Positions 19,741-29,554 of a stretch of 64,000 nt of DNA are shown piece after piece. Below the pieces are notes generated by a model that was given only the letters and a program-made list of their open reading frames with translations, ran no database searches and was not told the DNA's origin. Origin of the DNA: a bacterium BMS3Abin03 (GTDB lineage Bacteria > Bacteroidota > Ignavibacteria > Ignavibacteriales > Ignavibacteriaceae); the NCBI GenBank assembly GCA_002898075.1, contig BDSV01000044.1, positions 1 through 64,000 on the forward strand, given 5' to 3'. The first letter of the stretch is position 1; every line of letters starts with the position of its first letter. The translations under genes were made by a program, and so were the position numbers.

Positions 19741-21144
19741 TTAATTATAGTGTCCTTTGCCAAACAAAACAACGAAAATCGTTCTGAAGATTATTTTAAA
19801 ATCCATACGTAAAGACATATTTTCTATGTAGAACAGATCATATCTTAATTTAGCTTTAACATCCTCGACCGTCTCGTCATATTTATGTTTTACCTGTGCC
19901 CAGCCGGTTATTCCGGGGCGCACTTTTAACCTTCGTTTGTAATATGGAATTTCATTCGAAAGCATTTCAACAAAATAGGGTCTTTCCGGTCTGGGTCCCA
20001 CAATGCTCATTTCACCTTTTAGAACGTTCAGCATCTGGGGTACTTCATCAATTCTAACTTTTCTTATAATTTTTCCCACACGCGTAACACGGGGATCATC
20101 CCTCATCGACCAGACAGGACCGGTTAATTTTTCAGCATCCACATACATCGAACGAAATTTAATTATTTTAAATTTTTGTCCGTTCATTCCAACCCTTTGC
20201 TGCCTGAAAAAAACGGGACCTTTACTGTCTAATTTTATAACAATTGCAGTAATTAAATTAACCGGCAGGGTAACAACTAAAATTATGAATGAAGTGATAA
20301 TATCTAACAACCGTTTAAGCTTTTTTTCCCATTCCGGCATCAGTTCCGGCATAATGTCAATTAGCGGCATCCCGTAAATCTGAGATGTTCTCGCCTGCCC
20401 GCTGAGGATTTCGTAAAGGTCGGGAACTATTTTTAATCCTACCTGCTTATGTTCCAGTTTAGAAATAACATTTACAAGCAGGTTGTGGTCTTCTTTTTCC
20501 AGCGCAATAATAACCTCTTTTGCTTCTGCTTCATCCACTATCTTTTCAATTTCATCTACAGTTCCGGTTACTTCGGTTCCCTTATAAAATTTTCCCACAT
20601 TATCGGGATTAACGGCAGCATAAGCTTTCACATCGAGCCCGAGCGCCGGGTGATCGACTACCTGATCGTGAACTTCCTTTGCTTTAGGATTATAGCCAAC
20701 TATAACTGCGCATCTTCTGCCGATTCCTTTTACGAGCAATCTCCGCTGGAATCCCCGTATAGTTAGTCTTCCGACACCAACAAAAAAAAGAAGCAAGCCC
20801 CAGTAGATAAAAATCAATATCCTGCTGTTCGATTCAACACCGTGAAGATAATCATCAATAAAGATTACGATAAAGAGAATAAATATTCCGACGAATGTAG
20901 CTTTAAACAGAGTTGATAATTCATCGAACCGTGAAGCAGCAAACCAGGTGCGGTACATTCCCACAAAAGTAAATATCAGCAGCCAGTAGAAATAAACCAC
21001 AAGCATCGGCACAAACTCTTCGGGCATAGTAATAAGCTGAAACAACCCCGATTCTACCCTTACATAAAAGAATGCAGCCCATGCAAGGTTTATAAAGAGA
21101 AAGTCGAATAGAATGACAAGTATTTTTTCTGTTCTTTTGCTCAA
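19741..21144 (-). CDS. Polyprenyl-phosphate sugar-1-phosphate transferase (initiating glycosyltransferase)
   Basis: A 467-residue PHPT family enzyme, expected to start repeat-unit synthesis by placing a sugar 1-phosphate on undecaprenyl phosphate. Four N-terminal membrane helices are followed by a Rossmann-like domain (CAVIVGYNPKAKEVHDQV), a re-entrant helix region (KKLKRLLDIITSF) and an intact catalytic domain. The latter has VFFRQQRVGMNGQKFKIIKF then RSMYVDAE, RKVRIDEVPQMLNVLKGEMS, IVGPRPERP and RPGITGWAQV. It is the only catalytically complete PHPT of the locus and contrasts with the eroded copy two genes downstream. Sugar specificity is unknown. Confidence 0.94.
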   Translation of the reverse strand: MSKRTEKILVILFDFLFINLAWAAFFYVRVESGLFQLITMPEEFVPMLVVYFYWLLIFTFVGMYRTWFAASRFDELSTLFKATFVGIFILFIVIFIDDYLHGVESNSRILIFIYWGLLLFFVGVGRLTIRGFQRRLLVKGIGRRCAVIVGYNPKAKEVHDQVVDHPALGLDVKAYAAVNPDNVGKFYKGTEVTGTVDEIEKIVDEAEAKEVIIALEKEDHNLLVNVISKLEHKQVGLKIVPDLYEILSGQARTSQIYGMPLIDIMPELMPEWEKKLKRLLDIITSFIILVVTLPVNLITAIVIKLDSKGPVFFRQQRVGMNGQKFKIIKFRSMYVDAEKLTGPVWSMRDDPRVTRVGKIIRKVRIDEVPQMLNVLKGEMSIVGPRPERPYFVEMLSNEIPYYKRRLKVRPGITGWAQVKHKYDETVEDVKAKLRYDLFYIENMSLRMDFKIIFRTIFVVLFGKGHYN

Positions 21145-21199
21145 ATTGTTACTTAATAATTATTCATTTTTAAGTATAGATAAAATTCATTTAATAAAA

Positions 21200-22423
21200 T
21201 TAAATTTCTTTAATGATAGAAGTGAGCTTTTCAGCTTGTTTCATTCTATCAAAATTCTCAATGACAAAAGGTCTTCCTTTTTTACCTAGAGCGCTTAATA
21301 CCGGATCAACAATTAATTTTTCTAATGTTTGTAAATATTCTTCTTCATTACCCGGTTCCACCAAAACACCCGCTTCACATTTTTTAAAAATTTTAGCTGT
21401 TTCCGATTCCAAATCGGCAGATAATAAAACGGGAACTCCGGCAGCCCAGCTTTCAAATATTTTAACAGGAGTATTACCACCAGTGTCTATGAGAATTTTT
21501 TTTCGCGGGATAAGACTTAAATCCGAAGCTGCAACCAATTTCGCTATCTCTTCAATACTCATTGAATCTAAGTGTAAAAAATTAATCTTGCCTTTAATTT
21601 TCATTAAAAAATCATTAAGATTGTCTCCATTACCAATAGCAACAAAAAAAATATTTTCTTTATCATGATCAAGTTTCGATAGAACATTTCCCAGCAAGTC
21701 AATATCATTCATTCCGTAATTAAAAGACCCGAAATAAATCAGAACAATTTTATTAATTGGTATCCTATATTTTTCCCGAATACTTAATTTATCACTTTCA
21801 TTTACTGGTTTGAATACACTTGAGTCTGCACCGTTATAAATCACTTTAATTTTTTCTTCATCAATACCTTTCTTTACAATATTTGCTTTATCACCTTCGG
21901 CAGTAACAAGAATAACCGATGCTGTTCTCAGGATAAATTTTTCAATTTTAGTTAAAATATTAATTACAGATTTTCTTTTAAGAAGACCAAGCTCTATCCC
22001 AATATCCGGCCAGATATCTCTCAAATCTATTATAAATCTTATTCCTTTTAATTTAGAAATCAACGCAGCAGCGAAAGAGGTAGAAATAGGTGGTGATGAT
22101 GAGATTATTATATCAGCTTTATAGGAAGAAAAAAGAGTGTAAAAAAACGACGAACAGAAAAAAGAAAAATAAGACAGACCCCGTTTAATTAATGAATGTT
22201 TTTTAGGTAAATAAATCGGCAGGTAAATTATTCCCCGCTTTTCATCCTTTTGAAAAAACTTCGAAAATCCTTTATAAATATAGCCAAGAGGATAATTCGG
22301 CAACGGTGCAATTATTTTAATCTCATTGTTATCATTTTTCAATGCATTAACAAAATATTGCATTCTCAAAGAAGCTGCTCCAACTTCAGGATAATAAAAA
22401 TGTGCGTAGATTAATATTTTCAT
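21200..22423 (-). CDS. GT4-family glycosyltransferase (WbuB-like)
   Basis: A 407-residue GT-B fold glycosyltransferase. The N-terminal acceptor domain begins ILIYAHFYYPEVGAASLRMQ. The donor domain contains KVIYNGADSSVFKP, VLIYFGSFNYGMND and TPVKIFESWAAGVPVLLSAD, corresponding to the Glu-x7-Glu region of family 4 enzymes. WbuB-type enzymes add N-acetyl-fucosamine-like sugars in O-antigens; the actual donor is unknown. It lies within the polysaccharide operon, 55 bases before the PHPT gene. Confidence 0.9.
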   Translation of the reverse strand: MKILIYAHFYYPEVGAASLRMQYFVNALKNDNNEIKIIAPLPNYPLGYIYKGFSKFFQKDEKRGIIYLPIYLPKKHSLIKRGLSYFSFFCSSFFYTLFSSYKADIIISSSPPISTSFAAALISKLKGIRFIIDLRDIWPDIGIELGLLKRKSVINILTKIEKFILRTASVILVTAEGDKANIVKKGIDEEKIKVIYNGADSSVFKPVNESDKLSIREKYRIPINKIVLIYFGSFNYGMNDIDLLGNVLSKLDHDKENIFFVAIGNGDNLNDFLMKIKGKINFLHLDSMSIEEIAKLVAASDLSLIPRKKILIDTGGNTPVKIFESWAAGVPVLLSADLESETAKIFKKCEAGVLVEPGNEEEYLQTLEKLIVDPVLSALGKKGRPFVIENFDRMKQAEKLTSIIKEI

Positions 22424-22466
22424 TAAATAAAACTATATTAAAATTCTTGTTAAATACAATTTAGAT

Positions 22467-23381
22467 TTAGTTGAAAAGGTATTTACAATATAATTTTCTA
22501 ACCAATTCATAATTCCTATACAATTCGCTATTATTATGAATTATTCTGTAAAAGTACTTTTTAATTATAAAAAAGGAAATATTTACTATGAGAAACAGAT
22601 AGTATTTAATCGTGATGAAATTCTTTTTATAAAACAGAATAAGCCCTTTATTTCTAAAATAGAAAATAAAGCTGCTCCGTACATCTTCGTGATGCTCACC
22701 TAAATGTATAATATTCTCAGTATCTATTACATAGTTTTGGTAGCCACCTTTTTTTATCCTGTAAGATAGATCTGCATCTTCAACATACATAAAATAATCA
22801 TCATCAAACCCTTTATGTTTTTCAAACAGTTTTTTCCTGATCATGAAAAAAGCACCTTTAACAATATCAACCTCCTTTGGAAAACTTAATGTATTACTCT
22901 TTTCACGTCGCAGTTTCAATAAAACATTTTTTAACCCAATTAGTTCTATTAACCGCCTAATTAAAGAAGGGAAAGCATAAAAGGATGGCTGATAGGAACC
23001 ATCTTCGTTTCTTAATTGAAGTCCTAATAGACCGATATTCTCCATTGCTTCAATTTCTTTTACCATTGTTTGTACAGGATTTCCCATTAAGATTATATCA
23101 CTATTTGCAAATAACAAGTAATCACCTTCTGCAATTTTTGCACCCTGATTGCAGGCGTGTGCAAATCCCTTATTAGTTTTATTTTCAATCAATTTTACAT
23201 CGGCAAACTTCGCCTTGATCATGTTCACATTGTCTTCCTTAGATGCATTATCAACTACAATTACCTCAAAATTTGTTTCTTTAATTTTTTCATAAATACT
23301 ATTCAGCGTATTTTCAAGAGTATTTTTATTGTTGAAACTAACAATGACAATCGAAACTAGCGGGGTTTTATTTGCATGCAT
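22467..23381 (-). CDS. GT2-family glycosyltransferase, rhamnosyltransferase-like
   Basis: A 304-residue GT-A fold glycosyltransferase. It shows SIVIVSFNNKNTLENTL, VVDNASKEDNV, LLFANSDIIL (donor and metal site) and the acceptor segment KGAFFMIRKKLFEKHKGFDD, then YVEDADLSYRIKKGGY. This is the WbbL/rhamnosyltransferase branch of family 2. A hydrophobic stretch near residues 250-275 (YYLFLIVNISFFIIKKYF) may hold it at the membrane. Its sugar and linkage cannot be read. Neighbours on both sides are glycosyltransferases of the same operon. Confidence 0.9.
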   Translation of the reverse strand: MHANKTPLVSIVIVSFNNKNTLENTLNSIYEKIKETNFEVIVVDNASKEDNVNMIKAKFADVKLIENKTNKGFAHACNQGAKIAEGDYLLFANSDIILMGNPVQTMVKEIEAMENIGLLGLQLRNEDGSYQPSFYAFPSLIRRLIELIGLKNVLLKLRREKSNTLSFPKEVDIVKGAFFMIRKKLFEKHKGFDDDYFMYVEDADLSYRIKKGGYQNYVIDTENIIHLGEHHEDVRSSFIFYFRNKGLILFYKKNFITIKYYLFLIVNISFFIIKKYFYRIIHNNSELYRNYELVRKLYCKYLFN

Positions 23382-23428
23382 ACTTTCTCGAGGCTAAAAT
23401 ATTATAGGAAGAATTTTCGGCAGTCAAA

Positions 23429-24340
23429 TTATTGCTTTTTAAGAATCATATAATAAAAATAAATAAGTTTTTCCTTAATTGAGAATTCATTCCTTAAAAC
23501 ATAATTAAAGTAATTATTCAGACAAATCCTCAATTTCCTGTTTTTCAAACAATTAATTGTTTGTTCGTAAAATAAAATTATTTGCCTCACCGAATTTAAT
23601 ATTTTTTCGCTACTGATTCTCAATTTATCCGAAACTAATTTTTGAAAATCTTTATAAAACAAGACTGAATTATTCAACCTGATTAACAGGTTCTCTTTTT
23701 TTCTGAATCTAAATTGGTTGCCGACATAATTCTTGCTGTGAATTCTGTAATAATCCAACGGCTCATTTACAAAACTAATCTTCCCAGAGCATAACGCACT
23801 AAAATAAATCCACTTATCATAAATATCATAAGGGGAGAAAGGAAGAATCCTTTCGATAAAATCTTTACGGACTAACATTGTTGCCCCGCGTGCATTATTA
23901 TAAAGCAATTGATTAAAGAGGTTTCCGGCTTTTCTAATTGGCGGGTATCGCTTCCCGGTTTTTCTACCGGAATTTAATAAATAAGATTGAGCAAAAACCA
24001 AATCGGATTTTTCATTTTCAATTGTCTCCAATAGAACCGATAGTTTATTTGGCATCCAAACATCATCCTGATCACAGAATGCAATGTATTTTCCATTGCA
24101 AAGTTTTATTCCTTTTTCAAAACTTTTTGTGGGACCCAGATTTTCTTCATTCCTTATCAACTGCACATTCTTATTATTTATATTAGCAAAAAAGTTCTTA
24201 ACCATTTCGTAAGTATTATCATCTGAACAGTCGTCGATAATTATAATTTCATAATCATTGCAGGTTTGATGTAGCAATGAATCAAGTTGCTCGCGTATAT
24301 ATTGCGAGCCGTTATATGCAGCTAAAATAATTGAAATCAT
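23429..24340 (-). CDS. GT2-family glycosyltransferase
   Basis: A 303-residue GT-A fold protein. The N-terminus MISIILAAYNGSQYIREQLD and IIDDCSDDNTYEMV bind the nucleotide, and FCDQDDVWMPNKLSVL carries the Asp-x-Asp-type metal motif. RGATMLVRKDFIERILPF followed by DKWIYFSALC matches the RfbF/RfbN-like rhamnosyltransferase branch. The C-terminal third is basic and aromatic (KLIYFYYMILKKQ), suggesting peripheral membrane association. It is one of three GT2 genes in a row, which suggests an oligosaccharide repeat unit of several sugars. Confidence 0.9.
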   Translation of the reverse strand: MISIILAAYNGSQYIREQLDSLLHQTCNDYEIIIIDDCSDDNTYEMVKNFFANINNKNVQLIRNEENLGPTKSFEKGIKLCNGKYIAFCDQDDVWMPNKLSVLLETIENEKSDLVFAQSYLLNSGRKTGKRYPPIRKAGNLFNQLLYNNARGATMLVRKDFIERILPFSPYDIYDKWIYFSALCSGKISFVNEPLDYYRIHSKNYVGNQFRFRKKENLLIRLNNSVLFYKDFQKLVSDKLRISSEKILNSVRQIILFYEQTINCLKNRKLRICLNNYFNYVLRNEFSIKEKLIYFYYMILKKQ

Positions 24341-24373
24341 AACAGAAAATTAATAATTCAACAATTATAGAAC

Positions 24374-25237
24374 TCAGTTTTGTTTATAACTTCCAAATAT
24401 TCCCTTTTTAAAATCAAGATAACCTTTGATTATGTATCCGATCTTCGAAAATTTATTTTTCTCATAGAGGAGCATTTTAATAACTGTGCGTCGATACACT
24501 TTTGACTCTTTACCTTTAAAATATTCAGGGAACAGGTGTTTATATTTTCGTTTTAAATATAGCCGGTTACGTGTTTTATAGTAGAACCGTACCGGATTAT
24601 GGTTGTATGGATAAACATCTTTTAAAAAAAGTTTTCGCTTTATTATGTTGCCTTCTTCGTGTAATAAGATACAATTATTAACCTGAATAATTTTATAATT
24701 TTGTAAGTGCAGCTTTAAATAATACTCGATATCTACAAAATCAATAAAAAAATCTTCATTAAAACCGCCAACTTTTTCAAATACTTTTAAGTTCAGCAAA
24801 TTTCCGGATGACATAACATCGAATTTTTCTGTCCAATTAATCTCGTCAACTTTCTGCGTGTTGAATTTATTTGCATGTACCGGGGAAACCACTCCAACTT
24901 CAGGTATTTGCCGGCTGACCTCTAATAATTTTTCCACCATTTTCTCCGGTGGATAACTATCCTGATCGAGTGTAATCAAATAGTCGAATTTATCATCAAT
25001 AGCTCTGTGTGCTGCAACATTTAATGCTTTACCAATTCCTACATTTTCATTAAAAAAAATGTACTCTATATTTTCCAATTCTTTAATCCGGGAGACTAAT
25101 ACATCATTTTTGTTCTCTGAATTATCCACAATGTAGAGTTTATCAACCTGCTCACTGATTGATAGAATGTTTTTTTTGACATTTTCTTCCGGATTATAGA
25201 GAACAATTACTCCAGCTACGGCAGCTTTATTCATCAT
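24374..25237 (-). CDS. GT2-family rhamnosyltransferase-like protein
   Basis: A 287-residue GT2 enzyme of the RfbF type: VAGVIVLYNPEENVKKNI, IVDNSENKNDVLVSRI, LITLDQDSYPPEKMVEKL, VMSSGNLLNLKVFEKVGGFN and FIDFVDIEYYLKLHLQNYK then CILLHEEG. The ending FYYKTRNRLYLKRKY is also characteristic of this branch. The family commonly transfers L-rhamnose from dTDP-rhamnose, but no rml genes occur in the window, so the sugar is not established. Its first codons overlap the GT4 gene upstream by 11 bases, indicating coupled translation. Confidence 0.9.
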   Translation of the reverse strand: MMNKAAVAGVIVLYNPEENVKKNILSISEQVDKLYIVDNSENKNDVLVSRIKELENIEYIFFNENVGIGKALNVAAHRAIDDKFDYLITLDQDSYPPEKMVEKLLEVSRQIPEVGVVSPVHANKFNTQKVDEINWTEKFDVMSSGNLLNLKVFEKVGGFNEDFFIDFVDIEYYLKLHLQNYKIIQVNNCILLHEEGNIIKRKLFLKDVYPYNHNPVRFYYKTRNRLYLKRKYKHLFPEYFKGKESKVYRRTVIKMLLYEKNKFSKIGYIIKGYLDFKKGIFGSYKQN

Positions 25238-26444
25238 TTAAGTTTTTATAAATATTTTTATACTGATCAATTGATTGTTCTAAATTCAATTCGTTCTTTG
25301 CTGTTAGGAAACAACGCTTTGAAATTTCTTCATCCTGTAATAGCCTTATCAATTCTTCAACAGCAGAACTATAATCATTATTCTTAATTATGACACCGAC
25401 ATTGTATTTTCTAATAATATCTTTCGTATCACCAACGCCTTCGCTTACAACAACGGGAATTCCCGCAGCAAGATACTCTGCAAATTTAAGTGGTGAAGAG
25501 ACTCTGTTTATCAGATTATTTTCTCTCAGGAGAACACCAAAATCACAATCTGAAAGTATATATATTACTTCAGTTGAATCAGCAATAATAAACTCAATCT
25601 TATCAATTAAATTTTGTTCGGTCTTAATTATGCTTTTAAACTCTTCAATTTGATAGCTTACTATTTTAAAAAGAAAATCGGGAAACACATTTTTACACTC
25701 ATTTATAAATTGTAATAATTCCGAAATATTCTGCCACGAAGCAGCAGAACCGGAATACACACCGACTATATTTTCTTTTTTATGATTGATATTACTAAAT
25801 TCATTTTCTTTCCGATCGCTAACTATGGTTCTGTTAGGAATAACCTGGACTTTTCTATTTAGATTATCATCATACTTCTCGAATTTCTCTATCATATATT
25901 TTTTGAATGCCCGGGAGACAACTACAATAGCATCCGATTTTTTTATAACTCTTTTTTCCAGATATTCGAATAGTTTTACTTTTAAACTTTTTCTTCTCCA
26001 ATGATTTTTAAAAATCTCCTCTTCTATAAAAACACCTCTGTTATCATACAAAAGTTTTACACCCGGGAAACGCAATTTCATTACCCACCCGATTATAGCC
26101 GGAAACAAGCTGCGGGCATGTAAAATTTTAATCTTTTCATTTTTAATTATTTTAGAAACGCTTGTAATCCCTGCAAAGAAAAAAATCAACCAGTTAGGTA
26201 AAAATCTTCTGTACTTAAGCTGAGTTGTAATAAAAGTGATTTCCCCATCATATTGTCTTCGTATTCCCGATAGCTTATTTAACACTTCTTCCGAACTTTT
26301 CCCGGGTTCGAAAGAGACAAAACAGGGATTGAATTTGTTGCCTGAAATACTTTTCAGCAGTGGTAATCCCTGTGATAAAATTATCGGATTATCCAAACTA
26401 CCGTCATTAATAAATAAAATATTTATACGCTTATCGGTATTCAA
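25227..26444 (-). CDS. GT4-family glycosyltransferase
   Basis: A 405-residue GT-B fold protein. The N-terminal half has LLYDNRGVFIEEEIF and IVVSRAFKKYMIEKF. The C-terminal half has VGVYSGSAASWQNISELL, CDFGVLLRENNLINRVSSPL and KFAEYLAAGIPVVVSEGVGD, matching the donor-binding region of family 4 enzymes. The donor and acceptor sugars are unknown. It overlaps the downstream GT2 gene by 11 bases and follows the Wzy-like gene by 31 bases. Confidence 0.88.
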   Translation of the reverse strand: MNTDKRINILFINDGSLDNPIILSQGLPLLKSISGNKFNPCFVSFEPGKSSEEVLNKLSGIRRQYDGEITFITTQLKYRRFLPNWLIFFFAGITSVSKIIKNEKIKILHARSLFPAIIGWVMKLRFPGVKLLYDNRGVFIEEEIFKNHWRRKSLKVKLFEYLEKRVIKKSDAIVVVSRAFKKYMIEKFEKYDDNLNRKVQVIPNRTIVSDRKENEFSNINHKKENIVGVYSGSAASWQNISELLQFINECKNVFPDFLFKIVSYQIEEFKSIIKTEQNLIDKIEFIIADSTEVIYILSDCDFGVLLRENNLINRVSSPLKFAEYLAAGIPVVVSEGVGDTKDIIRKYNVGVIIKNNDYSSAVEELIRLLQDEEISKRCFLTAKNELNLEQSIDQYKNIYKNLNDE

Positions 26445-26475
26445 AAAGTTCTATTTAATTTTATATTAACACTGT

Positions 26476-27888
26476 TCATTCATTTACCGGTGCAACATCT
26501 AATTCTCTTCGCTCGTATTCTACATAAGCAATTATAATGGCTAAGATTATATCTATTTTATATTTTATTAATACTGCTGTAAAAAGACTGTAAACCATTA
26601 AGCCGGCTAATGAGCCAAGAATGGCTAAGGTCATTATTTTCACTTCAATATTCTGAGTGTTCTTAAGTACATAGTATGTTTGAGTAAATAACCTGACATA
26701 CAGCCATAAAAATAAGAGTAATCCGATTATGCCTCCCTTCCATAAAACAAACAGCCATGAATTATCCGGGTAATTTACCGCTAAGTTTGAAGTACTTAAT
26801 ATTTTATATTTTACCGTATCGCCGAGACCTTTGCCGATAATCGGGCTTTCCAAAAATTTCATAATTATATAGTAACCTAATTCCATGCGCATCAGGAACG
26901 ATTGATCCTCGGTTGGGTTTGCAAGCGATTCCGTCCTGTATTTAATATCGTTACTTGTCGATCTTTGAATATTTTTAGAGCTGCTACGCATACCAAAGAT
27001 GAATACCGGTAGTAGAATAATTATAATTACTGCGGATATTTTTATCTTGGATACACCTTTCCACAAATGTAAATATAGCGCAATTATACTTAATATGGCA
27101 ACAAATCCGGAAACCCAAAGAGACCTGGTAAGGGTAAGGATAAGACCGACAAAAATAAAAATAAATGCACCGATGAACAGACTTTTCTTAATGAAATCCG
27201 GTTTTTTCAAGATTAAGTAGGCAAATATTAAAGATAACGCAATTATAAAAATACCTGATTGAAATGTTACTACCCTTGTCCATCCTAAAAGTTTATAAAT
27301 AACCAGATACTCAGCAGCTATCAACCCCGCAATAACCGTAATAGAGATGAAAATATATTTATAATATTTCCTTTCCTTAATTAAGTAAAAAATTACGATG
27401 GAGAACGAGTAATAAAAAAAATGATAAATCTCACTGATTATAAATCCTTTTGGGTTATTGTTTTGGATTCCAACAATCATAGAGAATAGGGCATATCCCG
27501 TAAGAGCTATTAAAGGAAGTCTTAAATATTTTAAATCAAAATTGAAGGGCTTATCATACCCTGCATATTTAAATATAGCCAGAAGCGAAAGGATGAACAA
27601 AGGAATATCCTGCAATATTATCCATTTTATCCAATAATGAAATAGCTGATTCAGATAAATCAAGGGGAGAAGATTAATTACTATTAAAAGCATCGGCAGA
27701 TGAAATTCACTACCTGAAAGTACAATAGCAACTAAAATTGCTATATTTATTCCCGACAATATAAATAACGCATATTCTCCAGCAACTCGTATTATGGTTA
27801 ATTCAATTAGAATTACTAATAAAACCACCAGACTGAGGAAAAAGATATTGTTTTTAGTTATTCGAATATTTTCAGATTTGCCGATCAT
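26476..27888 (-). CDS. O-antigen polymerase/ligase-like membrane protein (Wzy/WaaL type)
   Basis: A 470-residue integral membrane protein with about ten to twelve hydrophobic helices. A periplasmic loop in the second half contains RTESLANPTEDQSFLMRMEL and PIIGKGLGDTVKY, followed by NSWLFVLWKGGIIGLLLFLW, the pattern of the O-antigen ligase/polymerase family (Wzy_C). Such proteins polymerise lipid-linked repeat units or ligate the chain on the periplasmic side. Polymerase is the likelier reading because Wzx-like and Wzz-like proteins are encoded in the same operon. A 211-base gap carrying repeat copy A separates it from the flippase gene. Confidence 0.85.
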   Translation of the reverse strand: MIGKSENIRITKNNIFFLSLVVLLVILIELTIIRVAGEYALFILSGINIAILVAIVLSGSEFHLPMLLIVINLLPLIYLNQLFHYWIKWIILQDIPLFILSLLAIFKYAGYDKPFNFDLKYLRLPLIALTGYALFSMIVGIQNNNPKGFIISEIYHFFYYSFSIVIFYLIKERKYYKYIFISITVIAGLIAAEYLVIYKLLGWTRVVTFQSGIFIIALSLIFAYLILKKPDFIKKSLFIGAFIFIFVGLILTLTRSLWVSGFVAILSIIALYLHLWKGVSKIKISAVIIIILLPVFIFGMRSSSKNIQRSTSNDIKYRTESLANPTEDQSFLMRMELGYYIIMKFLESPIIGKGLGDTVKYKILSTSNLAVNYPDNSWLFVLWKGGIIGLLLFLWLYVRLFTQTYYVLKNTQNIEVKIMTLAILGSLAGLMVYSLFTAVLIKYKIDIILAIIIAYVEYERRELDVAPVNE

Positions 27889-27943
27889 TAATTTTTATAT
27901 TGCTAAAATATTACTTCAAAATAAACAAATTATTTTTGTGTTA

Positions 27944-28036
27944 TTTCATCTGTTTATAATTTTAAATTTTGGTCAGATGGAACTTGCATTATAATTATTT
28001 TCTTATGTGTAAAAAGATTTTTCATGCTCGGTTCAT
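27944..28036 (+). repeat. Dispersed ~90-bp structured repeat, copy A
   Basis: It shares the core GGTCAGATGGAACTTGCATT, then ATAAT, then TGTGTAAAAA and TTTTTCATGCTCG, with copies at 38.46, 51.04 and 63.38 kb. CATCTG (27947-27952) and CAGATG (27974-27979) form a 6-base-pair stem separated by 21 bases. It lies in the largest gap inside the polysaccharide operon. Confidence 0.75.
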
Positions 28037-28099
28037 TCAAAAAATATTTTCCATGGATATTTTTAACTTCGCAAATTATGATGAATGAAACCCGAACAT

Positions 28100-29539
28100 C
28101 TATATTTTGAAAAGATCAAATAATTCCTTGAATTTATTTGCGCCGATAATCTTCATTAATAAAGCATAGACTATTAAACCTAAAATTACAAGTACGCCAA
28201 AAAGTATTCCGGAGTTTAAAACGTTTATAAAAATTAACTTTAACGATAAAAGAATTATCAATAAAATTATACTAATTAAAAATGATTCTTTAAAGCTAAA
28301 AGAAAAATTCAAAAATTTAAGCTCAATCAGTTTAAAAGGTATTGCAAATACAGGATATAACAGGATTAAAGATGAAATTAAGTAACTAACAGCCACACCT
28401 ATTACTCCCCAATTTAAACCGATAAAAAACCCGGTAACATATATCACCCCGCTTATTGCGCCCCATCTGAACATCCAATCTGTTCTACCTTTTGCCTGGT
28501 AAATCGAGCCGGTAGTTGTTGCAACAGATTGTATTAATCCAACCGGGGCAAGTATCATCAATAAGATTGCCAATAAAGCAGTATCCCATTTATTATTGAA
28601 GAAGGTAATTGAAAACAAATCACTCAATGCAAACACACTTACCATTAATGGAAATGTTAAAAATGAAATTGCATTTGCTACTTTTGTATAAATCTTTTTA
28701 AACCTCTCATTATCATTTTGAATTTTGGAATAAATCGGGAACATTACTCTTGACACGACTAATGAAATGTTTTGCAGCGGATAAAGCATAATTTTGTATG
28801 CCAGGTAATAATGACCCAGTTCCCTCTCCCCTAAAAATTTTCCTATTATCAGGTAATCCGTATTCCTAACGAAGTAATTAAATATATTGTATCCTAAAAG
28901 ATTAAGACTATAACTAACAACTGGTTTTATCTTCCCGTAAGAAAAAAAGAACAACGGCTTCCAGGTATTTACAATCAACAACAAACTTGTAGTAATAAAA
29001 GCAACTGTCAGACTCTGGAATACCAAACTCCATACGCCGAATTTAAGCAGAGCTAATGATATTCCAACCACTGCACCCAATATAACAGAAATTAATTCTA
29101 TTTTGGCAAGCAAATCAAATTTCAATTCTTTTTCAAGCAACTTTTTATGAACAATGCTGAAGGATGAGAGAATGAAAGAAATTGAAAGTACTTTTAAAAG
29201 ATTTTCAACTTTCATATTGTTATAAAACTCTGCGCCGAACGGTGCTGCTAAGAAAACTAAAACAGCCACAAGTATCCCGAATCCCACATTAACCCAAAAA
29301 ATTGAAGAAAGGGCTTCTTCAGTTAAATCCTGATTTTGTATAATAGCTGCTGCGGTTCCTAGGTCCTTAAAAATATCGAGGAAACCAATAATAACTATAG
29401 CCATAGCCATCACTCCGAAATCGGATGGAGTTAATAAAGCAGCCAGGATAATAGTAGTAGTATATTGAATTACCTGCCTGCCTAATTGAGAGGCGGAAGC
29501 CCATTTAACTCCTTTTACAGCATCTTTTTTTAATTGCAT
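28100..29539 (-). CDS. Wzx-type lipopolysaccharide/polysaccharide flippase
   Basis: A 479-residue protein with about 12-14 membrane helices. Its start, VKGVKWASASQLGRQVIQYTT, and LAALLTPSDFGVMAMAIVII are typical of the Wzx/WzxC branch of the polysaccharide transporter family, and QNQDLTEEALSSIFWVN and LGERELGHYYLAYKI follow. It should flip the lipid-linked repeat unit to the periplasm for the Wzy-like polymerase encoded next. It is separate from the flippase at 12.9 kb, with which it shares only the overall fold. The methyltransferase gene lies 15 bases upstream. Confidence 0.92.
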   Translation of the reverse strand: MQLKKDAVKGVKWASASQLGRQVIQYTTTIILAALLTPSDFGVMAMAIVIIGFLDIFKDLGTAAAIIQNQDLTEEALSSIFWVNVGFGILVAVLVFLAAPFGAEFYNNMKVENLLKVLSISFILSSFSIVHKKLLEKELKFDLLAKIELISVILGAVVGISLALLKFGVWSLVFQSLTVAFITTSLLLIVNTWKPLFFFSYGKIKPVVSYSLNLLGYNIFNYFVRNTDYLIIGKFLGERELGHYYLAYKIMLYPLQNISLVVSRVMFPIYSKIQNDNERFKKIYTKVANAISFLTFPLMVSVFALSDLFSITFFNNKWDTALLAILLMILAPVGLIQSVATTTGSIYQAKGRTDWMFRWGAISGVIYVTGFFIGLNWGVIGVAVSYLISSLILLYPVFAIPFKLIELKFLNFSFSFKESFLISIILLIILLSLKLIFINVLNSGILFGVLVILGLIVYALLMKIIGANKFKELFDLFKI

Positions 29540-29554
29540 AAATTACATTGAATT

